From the NCBI GenBank assembly GCA_025517525.1, contig JAOPJZ010000002.1:248001-312000 (forward strand): 64,000 nucleotides of DNA. The letters run 5' to 3'. The number at the start of each line of letters is the position of its first letter. Positions within the stretch are counted from its first letter, which is position 1. The notes under the pieces were generated by a model that saw only the letters and a program-made list of their open reading frames with translations, had not been told where the DNA came from and did no database searches. The translations under genes and the position numbers were made by a program. The stretch comes from Natronosalvus hydrolyticus (GTDB lineage Archaea; Halobacteriota; Halobacteria; Halobacteriales; Natrialbaceae). Positions 44,201 to 53,015 of this stretch are shown one piece after another.

Positions 44201-44313
44201 GTTGTATTCGAGGCCAGTTGGCCACATTTGTGGATGCAATCACTCACTGTCGAGGCACTCGTCGAACGTTATACGTCAACTCGAGCGCTTCGAACGAAGG
44301 CAAAAGGGCGTCG

Positions 44314-44613
44314 CTACGAACGGGTTTCTGACCGACTAACGTACCATAGCACGACAATGTAGCCAAACAGACCAAGGCCGATCGCGCTCAATCCGAACAC
44401 GCCGATAACGCCCGCCATGACCCCATCCCACATTGCAATGGCAACCAGCGTGAGGACGACGCCGGTAGTGGTGAGGAGCAGCCAGAACGAATTGGCGATA
44501 AAAAGCAACCCCGCCACAATCGGCGCGCCAACTGTTGATTCGGCAAACCGAACACCGATCGATTTGTTCTCATCGCTCGCTGCAGGACTCTCGGAGTCTA
44601 CGCTCGGATTCAT
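44314..44613 (-). CDS. Small membrane protein between MITE-like repeats
   Basis: 99 residues from the ATG at 44613. A charged N-terminus is followed by three hydrophobic segments (about 28-50, 53-63, 66-90) ending GLFGYIVVLWYVSRSET. No family recognised. It is bracketed by direct copies of MITE-like family 1 and then by family 2, so it may travel with, or be movable by recombination between, these repeats. Confidence 0.6.
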   Translation of the reverse strand: MNPSVDSESPAASDENKSIGVRFAESTVGAPIVAGLLFIANSFWLLLTTTGVVLTLVAIAMWDGVMAGVIGVFGLSAIGLGLFGYIVVLWYVSRSETRS

Positions 44614-44753
44614 TATCGATGTCAACGAGTAACGGGGCTAAATACGTTATGGATAACGAGCCAACGAGTCCAGCTCATTGGTTCATTCGTGTCGATGTCG
44701 ACCGACACTTCAATTCAGTTCGGCTCTACGGCGTTGTGGATGTACACTAGTGG

Positions 44754-44836
44754 TATGGTAGCAATTGAAACGATTTAGACCTAACCCGTTGCCGTCTTGC
44801 GTTAGGGTGTACAATGACTTGCAATGGCTACTATAG
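44754..44836 (+). repeat. MITE-like family 1, copy C
   Basis: About 83 bp with ends ATGGTAGCAATTGAAACG and TGCAATGGCTACTATAG and an inner part CTAACCCGTTGCCGTCTTGCGTTAG. Same orientation as copy B; partner of that copy around the gene at 44314-44613. Confidence 0.8.
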
Positions 44837-44855
44837 TTCATCCGGAAATAGCCTC

Positions 44856-44936
44856 ATAGGGTATGTTGTAGCCTCTTATCGGTCAGCGACAGACCCAGAC
44901 CGGCATTGACCGGTAATCAGTTACAATCCTCCCTAT
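44856..44936 (+). repeat. MITE-like family 2, copy 2
   Basis: 81 bp with ATAGGGTATGTTGTA at the left, TTACAATCCTCCCTAT at the right and an inner inverted repeat CGGTCA..TGACCG. Directly beside family 1 copy C (19 bp). Confidence 0.7.
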
Positions 44937-45061
44937 CAGAACGCTCGATTTCCTCGAGGACAGCACATGGCTCGTGACGAATCATACGGTCTCAGTGCGC
45001 CACTAAAATCATTTCAGTCACTGTAGATAGTCTTCTGGCTAGTCAAAACGGATTTGCGCGC

Positions 45062-45727
45062 TTACAGGTAGAACGGGGCGGCAATCCAGAGAAGGCATAG
45101 CGTCGTCGGAATTGCTGAAATAATGAGTGCTGTTGACGTGGCTATTTCTACGTTGTCGAAATGACTGAGTTCTTTAACAGCAATCGTCCACAGGTACCCC
45201 GCGTAAAGGACGGCAGCAACTGCAAGGAGTGTCGCGACGAGGAAAACCGGATCGTTGTTGGCCGTTTCGAGATACGTTCCATACTGTTCCCACTCGTAGC
45301 TTAGATGGGAGAAGAGACCGAGTTCTGGGGCCGCTGTACCCTGTATCGCGTAGAGACGGCCAGCGCTCTGTATGAGACCAGCCACGAGGAGCGGATAGAG
45401 TCCCCACCCGACCAGTCGGAACAGTTCACCGATTAGCAACCCCCTTGATAGGATACGAGAGACCATCGCCATCAGTATCGTTGAAGTGAGCCAGATGCCG
45501 AAGGGAACGGCAAGGCTGAGTGCAACGTGCAGAATTATCACCTCATACAGGTCAATTGCGGTATCTCCGAGCTGGTAGTACGCGCCGACATGCGTCAGTG
45601 CGAAGGCGATACCGATTGCAACCACGAGCATCGACTGGGTTCTGGTGCCGCGGTATTTTGTCTGCTCTTTGAAAAAATACCGAGGCTGTGTCACCAAGCG
45701 TGCGAGCATTATACCAGTGTGTCCCAT
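45062..45727 (-). CDS. YIP1-family-like membrane protein
   Basis: 221 residues from the ATG at 45727 (or 45709). After LARLVTQPRYFFKEQTKYRGTR there are about five membrane segments, including AIGIAFALTHVGAYYQL, IILHVALSLAVPFGIWLTSTILMAMVSRIL and FLVATLLAVAAVLYAGYLW, with the closing VEIATSTALIISAIPTTLCLLWIAAPFYL. The pattern and position match haloarchaeal YIP1-domain proteins of unknown role. It lies between MITE-like family 2 copies 2 and 3. Function not known. Confidence 0.7.
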   Translation of the reverse strand: MGHTGIMLARLVTQPRYFFKEQTKYRGTRTQSMLVVAIGIAFALTHVGAYYQLGDTAIDLYEVIILHVALSLAVPFGIWLTSTILMAMVSRILSRGLLIGELFRLVGWGLYPLLVAGLIQSAGRLYAIQGTAAPELGLFSHLSYEWEQYGTYLETANNDPVFLVATLLAVAAVLYAGYLWTIAVKELSHFDNVEIATSTALIISAIPTTLCLLWIAAPFYL

Positions 45728-45791
45728 TGTACCATTGTAGCTGTTACGATTTTGGCGATGTGAAAATCGATTCAATCCGGAACCTCGACTG

Positions 45792-45872
45792 ATAGGGATT
45801 GTTGTCATTGTTTACCGGTCAGCGACGTACCGGGGTGGTCGCTGACCGGCAAGAGACGACAACGAACCCCAT
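45792..45872 (+). repeat. MITE-like family 2, copy 3
   Basis: 81 bp with ATAGGGATTGTTGT at the left, ACAACGAACCCCAT at the right and an inner inverted repeat CCGGTCAGCGAC / GTCGCTGACCGG. It lies between the starts of the YIP1-like gene and the end of the flavin-reductase gene. Confidence 0.75.
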
Positions 45873-45904
45873 GACTCTATCTACTCCAGGAAGCCGAAGG
45901 ATAC

Positions 45905-46450
45905 CTATGGTGCCGACCGATCCATCTCGAGCAGTTCGGAAAGCGTCTTGAACCGTTCGGGACCGTCCCCCCACGCTCGACCGAGGTTCTTTATCCGTTC
46001 GTCGTGGGTCTCCGAGACGTGGGTTGCGACCACCTCTCCCGCAAAGACGGTGTGGTCTCCGGTCTCCACCGCCGTATCGGGAATGCACTCGAAACAGGCA
46101 GCCGCATCCTCGAGTAACGGTGTCGAAATTTTAGCTGGCTCGCACAGCGCCATTTCCCTCGCGTCCACCTTGTCGACATCGGCTCCTGAATTCGAGCCAC
46201 AGTAGACGATATCCGCTTTCTGCGCGGCGCTCGGAAAGGCGACCACGTAGTCCTCGGCCGTCTCGAGTAACTCGTGTGTATATCGGGGAAACCCAACGCT
46301 CACGGCGATCATCAGTGGATCCTTGGACGTAAACATACTCCAGCCAGCCGGCATCACGTTCGGATTACCGTCGTCGTCAGGAGCGACGATGAAAACGACC
46401 GATTCCGGAAATTTTCGTTTGAGAGCCTCTCCAAACTGCACTCGTTTCAC
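45905..46450 (-). CDS. Flavin reductase-like FMN-binding protein
   Basis: 181 residues if started at the GTG at 46450; an in-frame TTG at 46480 would add ten. Flavin-reductase split-barrel motifs are FIVAPDDDGNPNVMPAGWSMFTSKDPLMIAVSVGFPRYTHELL, EDYVVAFPSAAQ and FAGEVVATHV. It probably binds FMN and could supply reduced flavin to a monooxygenase such as the LLM protein at 49164-50150; it could also be a stand-alone reductase. Start choice is uncertain. Confidence 0.85.
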   Translation of the reverse strand: MKRVQFGEALKRKFPESVVFIVAPDDDGNPNVMPAGWSMFTSKDPLMIAVSVGFPRYTHELLETAEDYVVAFPSAAQKADIVYCGSNSGADVDKVDAREMALCEPAKISTPLLEDAAACFECIPDTAVETGDHTVFAGEVVATHVSETHDERIKNLGRAWGDGPERFKTLSELLEMDRSAP

Positions 46451-46594
46451 AGTATCACCATTGTTTGAACCTGCTGACAATACCCTTCTCGTGAGCCAAA
46501 ATAATCGTATCGGTCATCGAATTCGTTTTCCAAACGTCGTCACAACAGACCGACCTCCCTCGAGGCGCTTTCGAACGGTAATCTATCCCCTCGT

Positions 46595-47806
46595 TCAGTC
46601 GAGGTACGACCGAACACGTTCGACGACGTAATCGGCCTCATCGTCGGTGAGACACATCGGATTCACCGTGAACGCTGACTCGTGGAGGTGGTCCGGCCCG
46701 ACAAACACGCGCGGGTCTTCTCGGCGCAACTCGCCGACGAGCGCCGTCGCATCGATTCCGGCAACTTCCGGATCGACTCGGACGTAGACTTCCGGGGCTA
46801 CTGCTGTTTTCTCGCCCTCCGTAACCGTAATAGAGAGTCCCGGTTCCGCTTTCAAAGCGCTCGCCATGGACTCCGTTCGCTCTGTCCACTCTGTAACGTT
46901 CGCATCGTGATCTTCCTCGACGAACAGTTGTAGCGCGCGGATGAGTCCGGCCAGTTCCTCTTTGCCCACTTTGAGCGGGCGACCAATCCCCTGCCGTGGA
47001 ACGCCCGCGAATCGGTCGAGATCGATCAGATCTGCTGGTGGTTCCCAGACGGATTCCGCAACGTGCATGTCGAGGTGTTGCATGGCAGCCGATTCGATAA
47101 GGTCCTGTTTGCCGGCGAGGATACCTGACGCCTGCGGGCCGCGAATGGCTTTTCCACCGCTGTAAACGACGAGATCGGCGCCCTCTTCGATGAATCGGGT
47201 CAGGTTTCGTTTCGGTGGGAGTTCCGCTGCCGCGTCCACGATGACCGGCACGTCGTGTTTGTGTGCGACGTCGACGACGTCCGTGAGCTCCGGCTGGGAG
47301 TACGATTTCTGCATGTACATGACGGCGGCCGTCTTGTCGGAAATCGCCGCTTCGATTTCCCACAGTTCCGTGTTCACCGAACCCGTTCCAAGATGGTTGT
47401 CGTTGTTTCCAACGTCAACGATGTGCGCGCCAGCGAGTCGAAGGGCGTGATCGTAGCCGTTTCGGTGGGTTCGAGGCATAATGACTTCGTTTGGCGCATC
47501 GTCGGCGTGTGGCAGCTGGTCCATGACACTGAGGTCAGTATCGGCTATGCAAGCGGCCGTCCCAAGGGTTAGACACGCTGCTGCACCGCTCGCGACGTAC
47601 CCGGCCTCCGATCCGGTGACGTCTGAAATGAGTTCGCTCGCTTTGGCTTGCAGATCAGAAATTCGAACAAACGATTCGGAGGCACTCACCATCGCTTCGG
47701 CGGCTTCCGGCCGAATGAGGCTACCCCCGATTCGCGTCTTGGTGCTCGCGGCGTTGATCACGGTTGGAACGTCCAGTTCATCGTAGATGGACTCGTTGTC
47801 AGACAT
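46595..47806 (-). CDS. SelA-like PLP enzyme (D-glucosaminate-6-P ammonia-lyase/DgaE type)
   Basis: 403 residues. N-terminal INAASTKTRIGGSLIRPEA, then SGAAACLTLGTAACIA, the PLP aspartate D191 in VIVDAAAELPP and the PLP lysine K219 in LVVYSGGKAIRGPQASGIL. This is the SelA-like aminotransferase-fold family. True SelA makes selenocysteyl-tRNA, but stand-alone members are sugar-acid ammonia-lyases or aldolase-like; nothing else points to selenocysteine here, so a catabolic sugar-acid role is more likely. It is convergent with the MITE-like copy D side and divides the TIM-barrel gene from the flavin reductase. Confidence 0.85.
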   Translation of the reverse strand: MSDNESIYDELDVPTVINAASTKTRIGGSLIRPEAAEAMVSASESFVRISDLQAKASELISDVTGSEAGYVASGAAACLTLGTAACIADTDLSVMDQLPHADDAPNEVIMPRTHRNGYDHALRLAGAHIVDVGNNDNHLGTGSVNTELWEIEAAISDKTAAVMYMQKSYSQPELTDVVDVAHKHDVPVIVDAAAELPPKRNLTRFIEEGADLVVYSGGKAIRGPQASGILAGKQDLIESAAMQHLDMHVAESVWEPPADLIDLDRFAGVPRQGIGRPLKVGKEELAGLIRALQLFVEEDHDANVTEWTERTESMASALKAEPGLSITVTEGEKTAVAPEVYVRVDPEVAGIDATALVGELRREDPRVFVGPDHLHESAFTVNPMCLTDDEADYVVERVRSYLD

Positions 47807-47909
47807 GTGTGTTGATCACAATTGTCCTATATCTCGGCTGGTGAATAAGTAATTCGATATACGCACTTCACCCGAACTATTTTCGACGGCTCGGGGACTT
47901 CTGCGACCG

Positions 47910-47994
47910 CTATAGTAGCCGTGAAAATCATTGTACCCCTGATCACAAGACTGCGTCGTGGTATGTGTATAAACCGTTTCAATGGCTACTATAG
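47910..47994 (-). repeat. MITE-like family 1, copy D
   Basis: About 85 bp bounded by CTATAGTAGCC and GGCTACTATAG, the best-kept terminal inverted repeats of the family (11 bp). The inside contains CAAGACTGCGTCGTGG. Orientation is opposite to copies B and C. Confidence 0.8.
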
Positions 47995-48032
47995 CTTCTC
48001 AAAAGAGACCGACAACCTCCGAATTCAGTCCG

Positions 48033-48803
48033 TCAGTTCAGCAATGTCTCGAGGTACGCAACGTCTCGTCGAAGCGCCGTTTCGAACTCCATTTCGTCGG
48101 TGACGAATTCGATTTCGATACAGCCATCGAACCCGGCAGCACCGAAGGCTTCGAGAACGGCCGGGAGGTCGAAATGGGCCTCCTCGAGGAGACAACGATG
48201 CTCCCAGTTTAGCCCAACTTTCGGCACGGCCTGTACGTGAACGTTGTTCGAGAGGGGAGCCAGGTCATGCGCTTCCGCCAGTATCTCATCTGCGGGAAGG
48301 CCAAATAGTGGTTGCCAGTTGAGTCGACAGCTATCCCGTCCGACGGCTTCGATGAGTCTTCGTGCGCCGTCGCCATCGTTCGTAAGGGTCCCCTCGTGTT
48401 TCTCAACGGTGACCTCGAGGTTGTACGACGCTGCTCGGTCGGTGAGATCGATCAGATCGGCGACGACGTGTTCCCAGTGTTCGTCCGTACGGTCCTGATA
48501 CTCCTGGGTACCAGCCCACACGCGGATCATCGACGCCCCGAGCTGGTCGGCGGTTTCGAGGGCGGATTCGACGTCAGTCTCGTACTCCGGTGTTCCGGGG
48601 CGAAGGTACGATCCGTATACGGCAATGTCGACCGAACGAGTCCTGGCGGCATCTCGAATGTTTCGACAGGTAGCAGGTGACCCATCGCCAACGTGGTCTC
48701 TCCCCCAGATTTCGATCGCGTTACAGCCGACCGCGGCGGCGGTGTTGATCACGTCTTCGATAGGCGAATCACCATCGGCGATCGAACAGAGGCCGATTCG
48801 CAT
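48033..48803 (-). CDS. TIM-barrel sugar phosphate isomerase/epimerase-family protein, copy 3
   Basis: 256 residues from the ATG at 48803. It starts RIGLCSIADGDSPIEDVI and shows the barrel landmarks VTVEKHEGTLTNDG, NWQPLFGLPADE, NNVHVQAV and CIEIEF. The glutamates and histidines are where xylose-isomerase-like members bind a metal. It is only distantly like copies 1 and 2 of the window. It is divergent from the LLM/Gfo/sulfatase operon, which fits cooperation on one sugar. Confidence 0.85.
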   Translation of the reverse strand: MRIGLCSIADGDSPIEDVINTAAAVGCNAIEIWGRDHVGDGSPATCRNIRDAARTRSVDIAVYGSYLRPGTPEYETDVESALETADQLGASMIRVWAGTQEYQDRTDEHWEHVVADLIDLTDRAASYNLEVTVEKHEGTLTNDGDGARRLIEAVGRDSCRLNWQPLFGLPADEILAEAHDLAPLSNNVHVQAVPKVGLNWEHRCLLEEAHFDLPAVLEAFGAAGFDGCIEIEFVTDEMEFETALRRDVAYLETLLN

Positions 48804-49163
48804 TCTAGTAGCCTCCCGCGCGCCCATCGGGGGGTGACGTAGATACGTTCGAGACGGGGTAATACGCCTCCGTACATCCTGCTGATCGAACGTTCACAGT
48901 GCCAAACCAACTGATCGCAGTTTTTCTCCGCGCGTTCATATCTCAGAGGAGGTGAGCGGTCACTTAATTCTACTGCAGTCGGAACTCTCATAACTATCCG
49001 GTTTCCCAACGTGTTGGCGCTTTTCTACCCCGTAAAATTATTACCCATCGCCCCCTCGAGTCGGATGAATGCCCATTCGTACCACGACTAACCATGGTGT
49101 TTCGACACCAACAGGTAGCGAAATCTACGCCCGCACCAGGGCTGTGCTCGAGGTGACCCAATC
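48804..49163. other. Divergent promoter region
   Basis: No gene. It separates the TIM-barrel gene (minus) from the LLM operon (plus). An AATTATTA near 49036 is TATA-like but 120 bp from the LLM start, so a long leader or another promoter is implied. Confidence 0.4.
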
Positions 49164-50150
49164 GTGAAATTTGGCGTCTTTCTAAACCAGTACTACACGC
49201 CCGAGGACGACTTCGAAGTCACGGACCTTCTCGAACAGGCAGCTTTGATGGAATCGGTCGGATTCGACTCGGCAGCGGTGGGTGAACGTCACGTCCACAA
49301 GGAGGGCGTGGTCGAACCCATCACGGCCCTCGCCGCAATCGCCTCCCAGACCGAACGACTGGAACTGGCGACGATGGCCGTATTGCCAGCGTTGTACAAC
49401 CCGATTCATCTCGCCGAAAAGGTTGCCATGATCGATCGACTCTCTACTGGCCGAATGCGCTTCGGTGCTGCAATCGGTTACCGGGAACGTGAACTGACTC
49501 CGTTCGGCGTTTCGATGGACGATCGCGTGCCGATGTTTATGGAATCGCTCTCGCTGCTCAAACGCCTCTGGTCCAAAGAGAGTGTGAGTCACGACGGCGA
49601 CCACTGGCAGTTCGACGATGTCTTCATCAGCCCTCGTCCAGAAGATCGAATGCCGATCTGGATCGGCGGGCATGCAGATATCGCGATCAAACGGGCAGCC
49701 TATCGGGGCGACGCCTGGATCGCCAGCGCCTCATCGACGACCGAAGACCTCGAGCGTCAGATAGGCGTATACGAAGATTCACTCGAGGAGTTCGGAATGG
49801 ACCGGTCGGAAAACGACGTGATCTTGATGCGAGATTGCTTCGTAGCCGACTCCTACGAGGAAGCCCGCGATACCATCGAACCGCACCTGCTCAAACTGTA
49901 CCAGATGTACGCACGCTGGGGACAGACGTATATGGACGAACACGAAGTCGAGGTCGATTACGACGAGTTAGCCGAGAAGTTCGTGCTCGGATCGCCCGAA
50001 GAGTGTATCGAAAAACTGCGCACCTACGAGGATCTCGGCGTCGATCACGTGGTCTTGCGCGTCCAGTTCCCCGGACAGCCTCAGGACACGACGCTCCGGT
50101 GTCTCGAGCGAATAGGTGAAGAAATTATCCCAGAGTTGAGCGACGCATGA
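49164..50150 (+). CDS. LLM-class flavin-dependent oxidoreductase (luciferase-like monooxygenase)
   Basis: 328 residues. It uses a GTG start (KFGVFLNQYYTPEDD). Luciferase-like features: AALMESVGFDSAAVGERHVHKEGVVEPI, LELATMAVLPALYNPIHLAEKVAMIDRLSTGRMRFGAAIGYRERELTPFG and MPIWIGGHADIAIKRAAYRGDAW. These enzymes use FMN or coenzyme F420 to oxidise aldehydes, sulfonates or aromatic and other substrates. It is first of a three-gene overlapping operon with a Gfo/Idh enzyme and sulfatase 3. Confidence 0.92.
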   Translation: MKFGVFLNQYYTPEDDFEVTDLLEQAALMESVGFDSAAVGERHVHKEGVVEPITALAAIASQTERLELATMAVLPALYNPIHLAEKVAMIDRLSTGRMRFGAAIGYRERELTPFGVSMDDRVPMFMESLSLLKRLWSKESVSHDGDHWQFDDVFISPRPEDRMPIWIGGHADIAIKRAAYRGDAWIASASSTTEDLERQIGVYEDSLEEFGMDRSENDVILMRDCFVADSYEEARDTIEPHLLKLYQMYARWGQTYMDEHEVEVDYDELAEKFVLGSPEECIEKLRTYEDLGVDHVVLRVQFPGQPQDTTLRCLERIGEEIIPELSDA

Positions 50151-51241
50151 GTGAACCTACAGTCGGCTATATCGGTCTGAACCACCACCACACCGAACCC
50201 TACCTCGAGAGCATCGACGAACTCCCACTGACGATTACCGCGGTATGTGAGCCGGACCCTGCGTTCGACCTCGAGGAGGGTATCGATATCGGTGGCGACG
50301 ACGTTTCGATGTACCGCGATCCGGAAACATTGCTGGACGACGAATCACCGGATACCGTCTGGATCACGCTCTCGAATAGGGACACGCCAGCCGTTATCGA
50401 AGCTGCGGTGAAACGCGGTATCGACGTCTATACAGAGAAACCAGCAGCCCGCACGGCCAAGGACCTCCTGCCGCTACTCGACACCGTTGAAAACGAGTCT
50501 GCTACCGTGTGCGTATCATACACCTGGCGCGGCCATCCGGCTTCACAGGAACTACAGTCGCGTGCAGCAACCGATTTCTTCGGTGACCTTCGTGCTGTCG
50601 ATGCCCGTTTCCTCGCTTCCCAGTTGGCGTACCGGGACGACGACCACTATCTCTTCGATAGCGCGGCGAGTCGTGGCGGTATCGTCCAGTGGCTCGGCAT
50701 CCACTGGATCGATCTGTTGCCGTGGATTCTCGAGGACCCGATAGTCCGTGTCAACGCGAGTCTCACCTACGAGACACCAACGGTTGACGTAGAGGACGGG
50801 GCAGCGTTGCAGTTCGAACTAGCTTCGGGAGCGATTGGCACGTTACAGTGTGGGTACTACCTGCGCGAGGGTCGATACGATACCGAACTCTCGATCACGG
50901 GAGTCGATGGTCGCGTTTCGTGGGATCCGATGGGGGACTACTTCGGGTTCGAAGACGAGACGACCGTCGAATTCGAGTCGACTCGAGAGGAGTACTCGAG
51001 CACCCCTCGGCGCTATCTCACGTACGACTACGCACCCATTCCAGGGTACGGCGGGGGCTACGGTCTCGACTTCATGAAACAGTTCCTCGACGCCCGAGAT
51101 AGTAACGATGTACAGGTGCCAGCCGATCTGCGCGATGCCGTGACAGTTCTGGAGGTGCTGGATGCGGTGTACGAGTCACAGAAAACCGGCAACTGGGTCG
51201 ACGTTGAAGGCAGTACCAGAAAAACAGAAATGACGTTATGA
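50147..51241 (+). CDS. Gfo/Idh/MocA-family oxidoreductase
   Basis: 364 residues. The Rossmann start is VGYIGLNHHHTEPYLES, a variant with histidines in the GxGxxG place; the catalytic lysine is in VYTEKPAARTAKDL, and GGIVQWLGIHWIDLLPWILED is the histidine region. The C-terminal domain adds the YDYAPIPGYGGGYGLDF loop. The start overlaps the LLM stop by 4 bp and the end overlaps the sulfatase start by 4 bp, so it is in the middle of a tightly coupled operon. It likely acts on the same glycoside or sugar. Confidence 0.9.
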   Translation: MSEPTVGYIGLNHHHTEPYLESIDELPLTITAVCEPDPAFDLEEGIDIGGDDVSMYRDPETLLDDESPDTVWITLSNRDTPAVIEAAVKRGIDVYTEKPAARTAKDLLPLLDTVENESATVCVSYTWRGHPASQELQSRAATDFFGDLRAVDARFLASQLAYRDDDHYLFDSAASRGGIVQWLGIHWIDLLPWILEDPIVRVNASLTYETPTVDVEDGAALQFELASGAIGTLQCGYYLREGRYDTELSITGVDGRVSWDPMGDYFGFEDETTVEFESTREEYSSTPRRYLTYDYAPIPGYGGGYGLDFMKQFLDARDSNDVQVPADLRDAVTVLEVLDAVYESQKTGNWVDVEGSTRKTEMTL

Positions 51242-52791
51242 GGATACTCGTTCTCGATATCGATTCGCTACGACCGGACCACCTGGGCTGTTACGGCTAC
51301 GAACGCGACACGTCCCCGACGATCGATACCCTCGCCGAAGAGGGGATGCGGTTCGACCGATGTTACGCGTCCGATACACCGTGTCTGCCGAGCCGAACGG
51401 CGCTCGCAACCTGTCGGATGGGGATCAACACTGGCGTCGTCACTCACCACGGCGAAGGACAGCGCTACAACGAACCGGGCGAGGGTCACGACCCCGACGC
51501 CAACCGAGTGCCAGCGTTTCGTCACCTCGCTGAAAACGGCATCTATACGGCATCAGTGAGCCAGTTTTCACAGCGCCATCTCGCTTATCACTTCAGTGCC
51601 AATTTTCAGGAGTCGATCATGCCGACAGCAACTGCGGGCGGTCCCGCGGTCGAAGACTGTTCGGAGGTCACACCAGTAGCCAAATCGTGGCTCGCCCAGC
51701 ACGCTACAGACGATGATTGGCTCTTGCACGTCAACTACTGGGACGTTCACCATCCATATCTCGGGATCGAGAACTTCGTCGACCCGGTGCGCGAATCAGG
51801 TCCCACACCAGCATGGCCTGACCAGGAAACCATCGACGGACAACAGGAGATGACCGGCATTCGAACGGCAGATCTGTGGCCGAGTGCCTCCCAGTACAAA
51901 CCGGGCTGGGAGGAGTTCTACGACTACAAAATGCCCGAATCGGTGGATAGCCCCGCGGACGTCGAACAGTTCGTCGACGGCTACGACGCCAGTATCCGAC
52001 GCGTCGATGCTGAGATCGATAAGCTGCTCGCATGTCTCGAGCGACACGGTGTTCGAGAGGAGACGGCCATCGTCATCACTGCCGACCACGGTGAGGCCTT
52101 CGGTGAACACGGGATTTACGCCGAACACGCGTTTCCACACCCTGCTTGCCAACAGGTGCCGATGATCGTTTCCTGGCCGGGTGTGACCGACGACGCGGGC
52201 CGCACCGGAACCGACGCCCAGGTGTATCAGTTCGATCTACTCCCTACCGTCTGTGAACTCGCTGGAATCGATATCCCGACAGACTGGGACGCCGAACCGT
52301 TTACCCCCGCACTCGAGGGAGACGAGTTCTCCGGTCGCGACGTCATCGTTGCGGGTCACGGCATCTACACCTACGGTCGTGCCGTCTACCAGGACGAGTG
52401 GATGTACGTTCGCCTCATCCATCCGGGAGTTTTCTCCTATCCGGGTCTCTACAACGATCCAGGGCTACCGAACGACGGGCTGGAACTGTTACACAACCTC
52501 GAGGATGACCCCAATCAGACAAGAAATCTCGTCGAATCCAACCCGGAGAAAACGGCCGAAATGCGAGCGCTCCTCGACCGCTGGATCGCCTCACATCTCT
52601 CCGATGACTGGCACAGGCAGCAGCCGGTCGGGGCACGAGGAATGGACCCACTTGCGCGCACTGCCTCGCGAGGTCCGTATCTGTACGCGAACCCGGACGA
52701 ACTGTTGAAACTGTATCAGGAACACGGCCGGTCGGACACACAGATCGAGGCACTCTCCCGAACGATGGACGCGTTTCCTCGAGAGCGGTGA
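51238..52791 (+). CDS. Type I sulfatase, sulfatase 3
   Basis: 517 residues. N-terminal metal motif MRILVLDIDSLRPDHLGCYGY, formylglycine site C49-L-P-S-R53, HVNYWDVHHPYLG and the metal segment VITADHGEAFGEHG. It is close in pattern to sulfatase 1 (same D-S-L-R-P-D-H-L-G-C-Y-G-Y start, similar C-terminal GPYLYANPDELLKLY region). No signal peptide. It overlaps the Gfo/Idh gene by 4 bp. The combination of monooxygenase, dehydrogenase and sulfatase suggests a sulfated, glycosylated or hydroxylated substrate handled in the cytoplasm. Confidence 0.93.
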   Translation: MRILVLDIDSLRPDHLGCYGYERDTSPTIDTLAEEGMRFDRCYASDTPCLPSRTALATCRMGINTGVVTHHGEGQRYNEPGEGHDPDANRVPAFRHLAENGIYTASVSQFSQRHLAYHFSANFQESIMPTATAGGPAVEDCSEVTPVAKSWLAQHATDDDWLLHVNYWDVHHPYLGIENFVDPVRESGPTPAWPDQETIDGQQEMTGIRTADLWPSASQYKPGWEEFYDYKMPESVDSPADVEQFVDGYDASIRRVDAEIDKLLACLERHGVREETAIVITADHGEAFGEHGIYAEHAFPHPACQQVPMIVSWPGVTDDAGRTGTDAQVYQFDLLPTVCELAGIDIPTDWDAEPFTPALEGDEFSGRDVIVAGHGIYTYGRAVYQDEWMYVRLIHPGVFSYPGLYNDPGLPNDGLELLHNLEDDPNQTRNLVESNPEKTAEMRALLDRWIASHLSDDWHRQQPVGARGMDPLARTASRGPYLYANPDELLKLYQEHGRSDTQIEALSRTMDAFPRER

Positions 52792-52983
52792 CGAATATAT
52801 CAGGCTCGTCTTGTCCGATTTCGGTATTTTTACAGTGTTTGTGGCTTCCCAAACCTTCACCCGTGGGTGAAACCGATTGTAGGTGTCCGGTTTTACCCAA
52901 CAGTCGACGATTGGTCAGGTATTAGCGTAGCGATAAACAGAAATTGACACGTCTTTACGGAACGAACGTTTACCACACCTGAA

Positions 52984-52991
52984 CATTTAAG
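52984..52991 (+). promoter_or_regulatory. TATA-like box of the IclR gene
   Basis: CATTTAAG lies 25-32 bp before the ATG at 53016, the spacing expected of a leaderless transcript. Confidence 0.5.
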
Positions 52992-53015
52992 TGCCATGAG
53001 TACCCATACCAATTG

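Larger units (their letters stand above)
43708..44313. other. Repeat-rich intergenic region after the permeases
   Basis: No gene. It contains the terminator at 43734-43755, MITE-like family 2 copy 1 (43830-43909) and family 1 copy B (44116-44200). The remainder shows nothing recognisable. Confidence 0.55.
44614..45061. other. Repeat-rich intergenic region
   Basis: No gene. It contains MITE-like family 1 copy C (44754-44836) followed by family 2 copy 2 (44856-44936), then 120 bp of unassigned sequence before the stop of the membrane-protein gene. Confidence 0.55.

Noticed and set aside
46595..47806. SelA-like gene read as selenocysteine synthase
   Set aside because: No selenocysteine tRNA or other selenocysteine genes are seen and the protein fits the stand-alone SelA-like catabolic branch.
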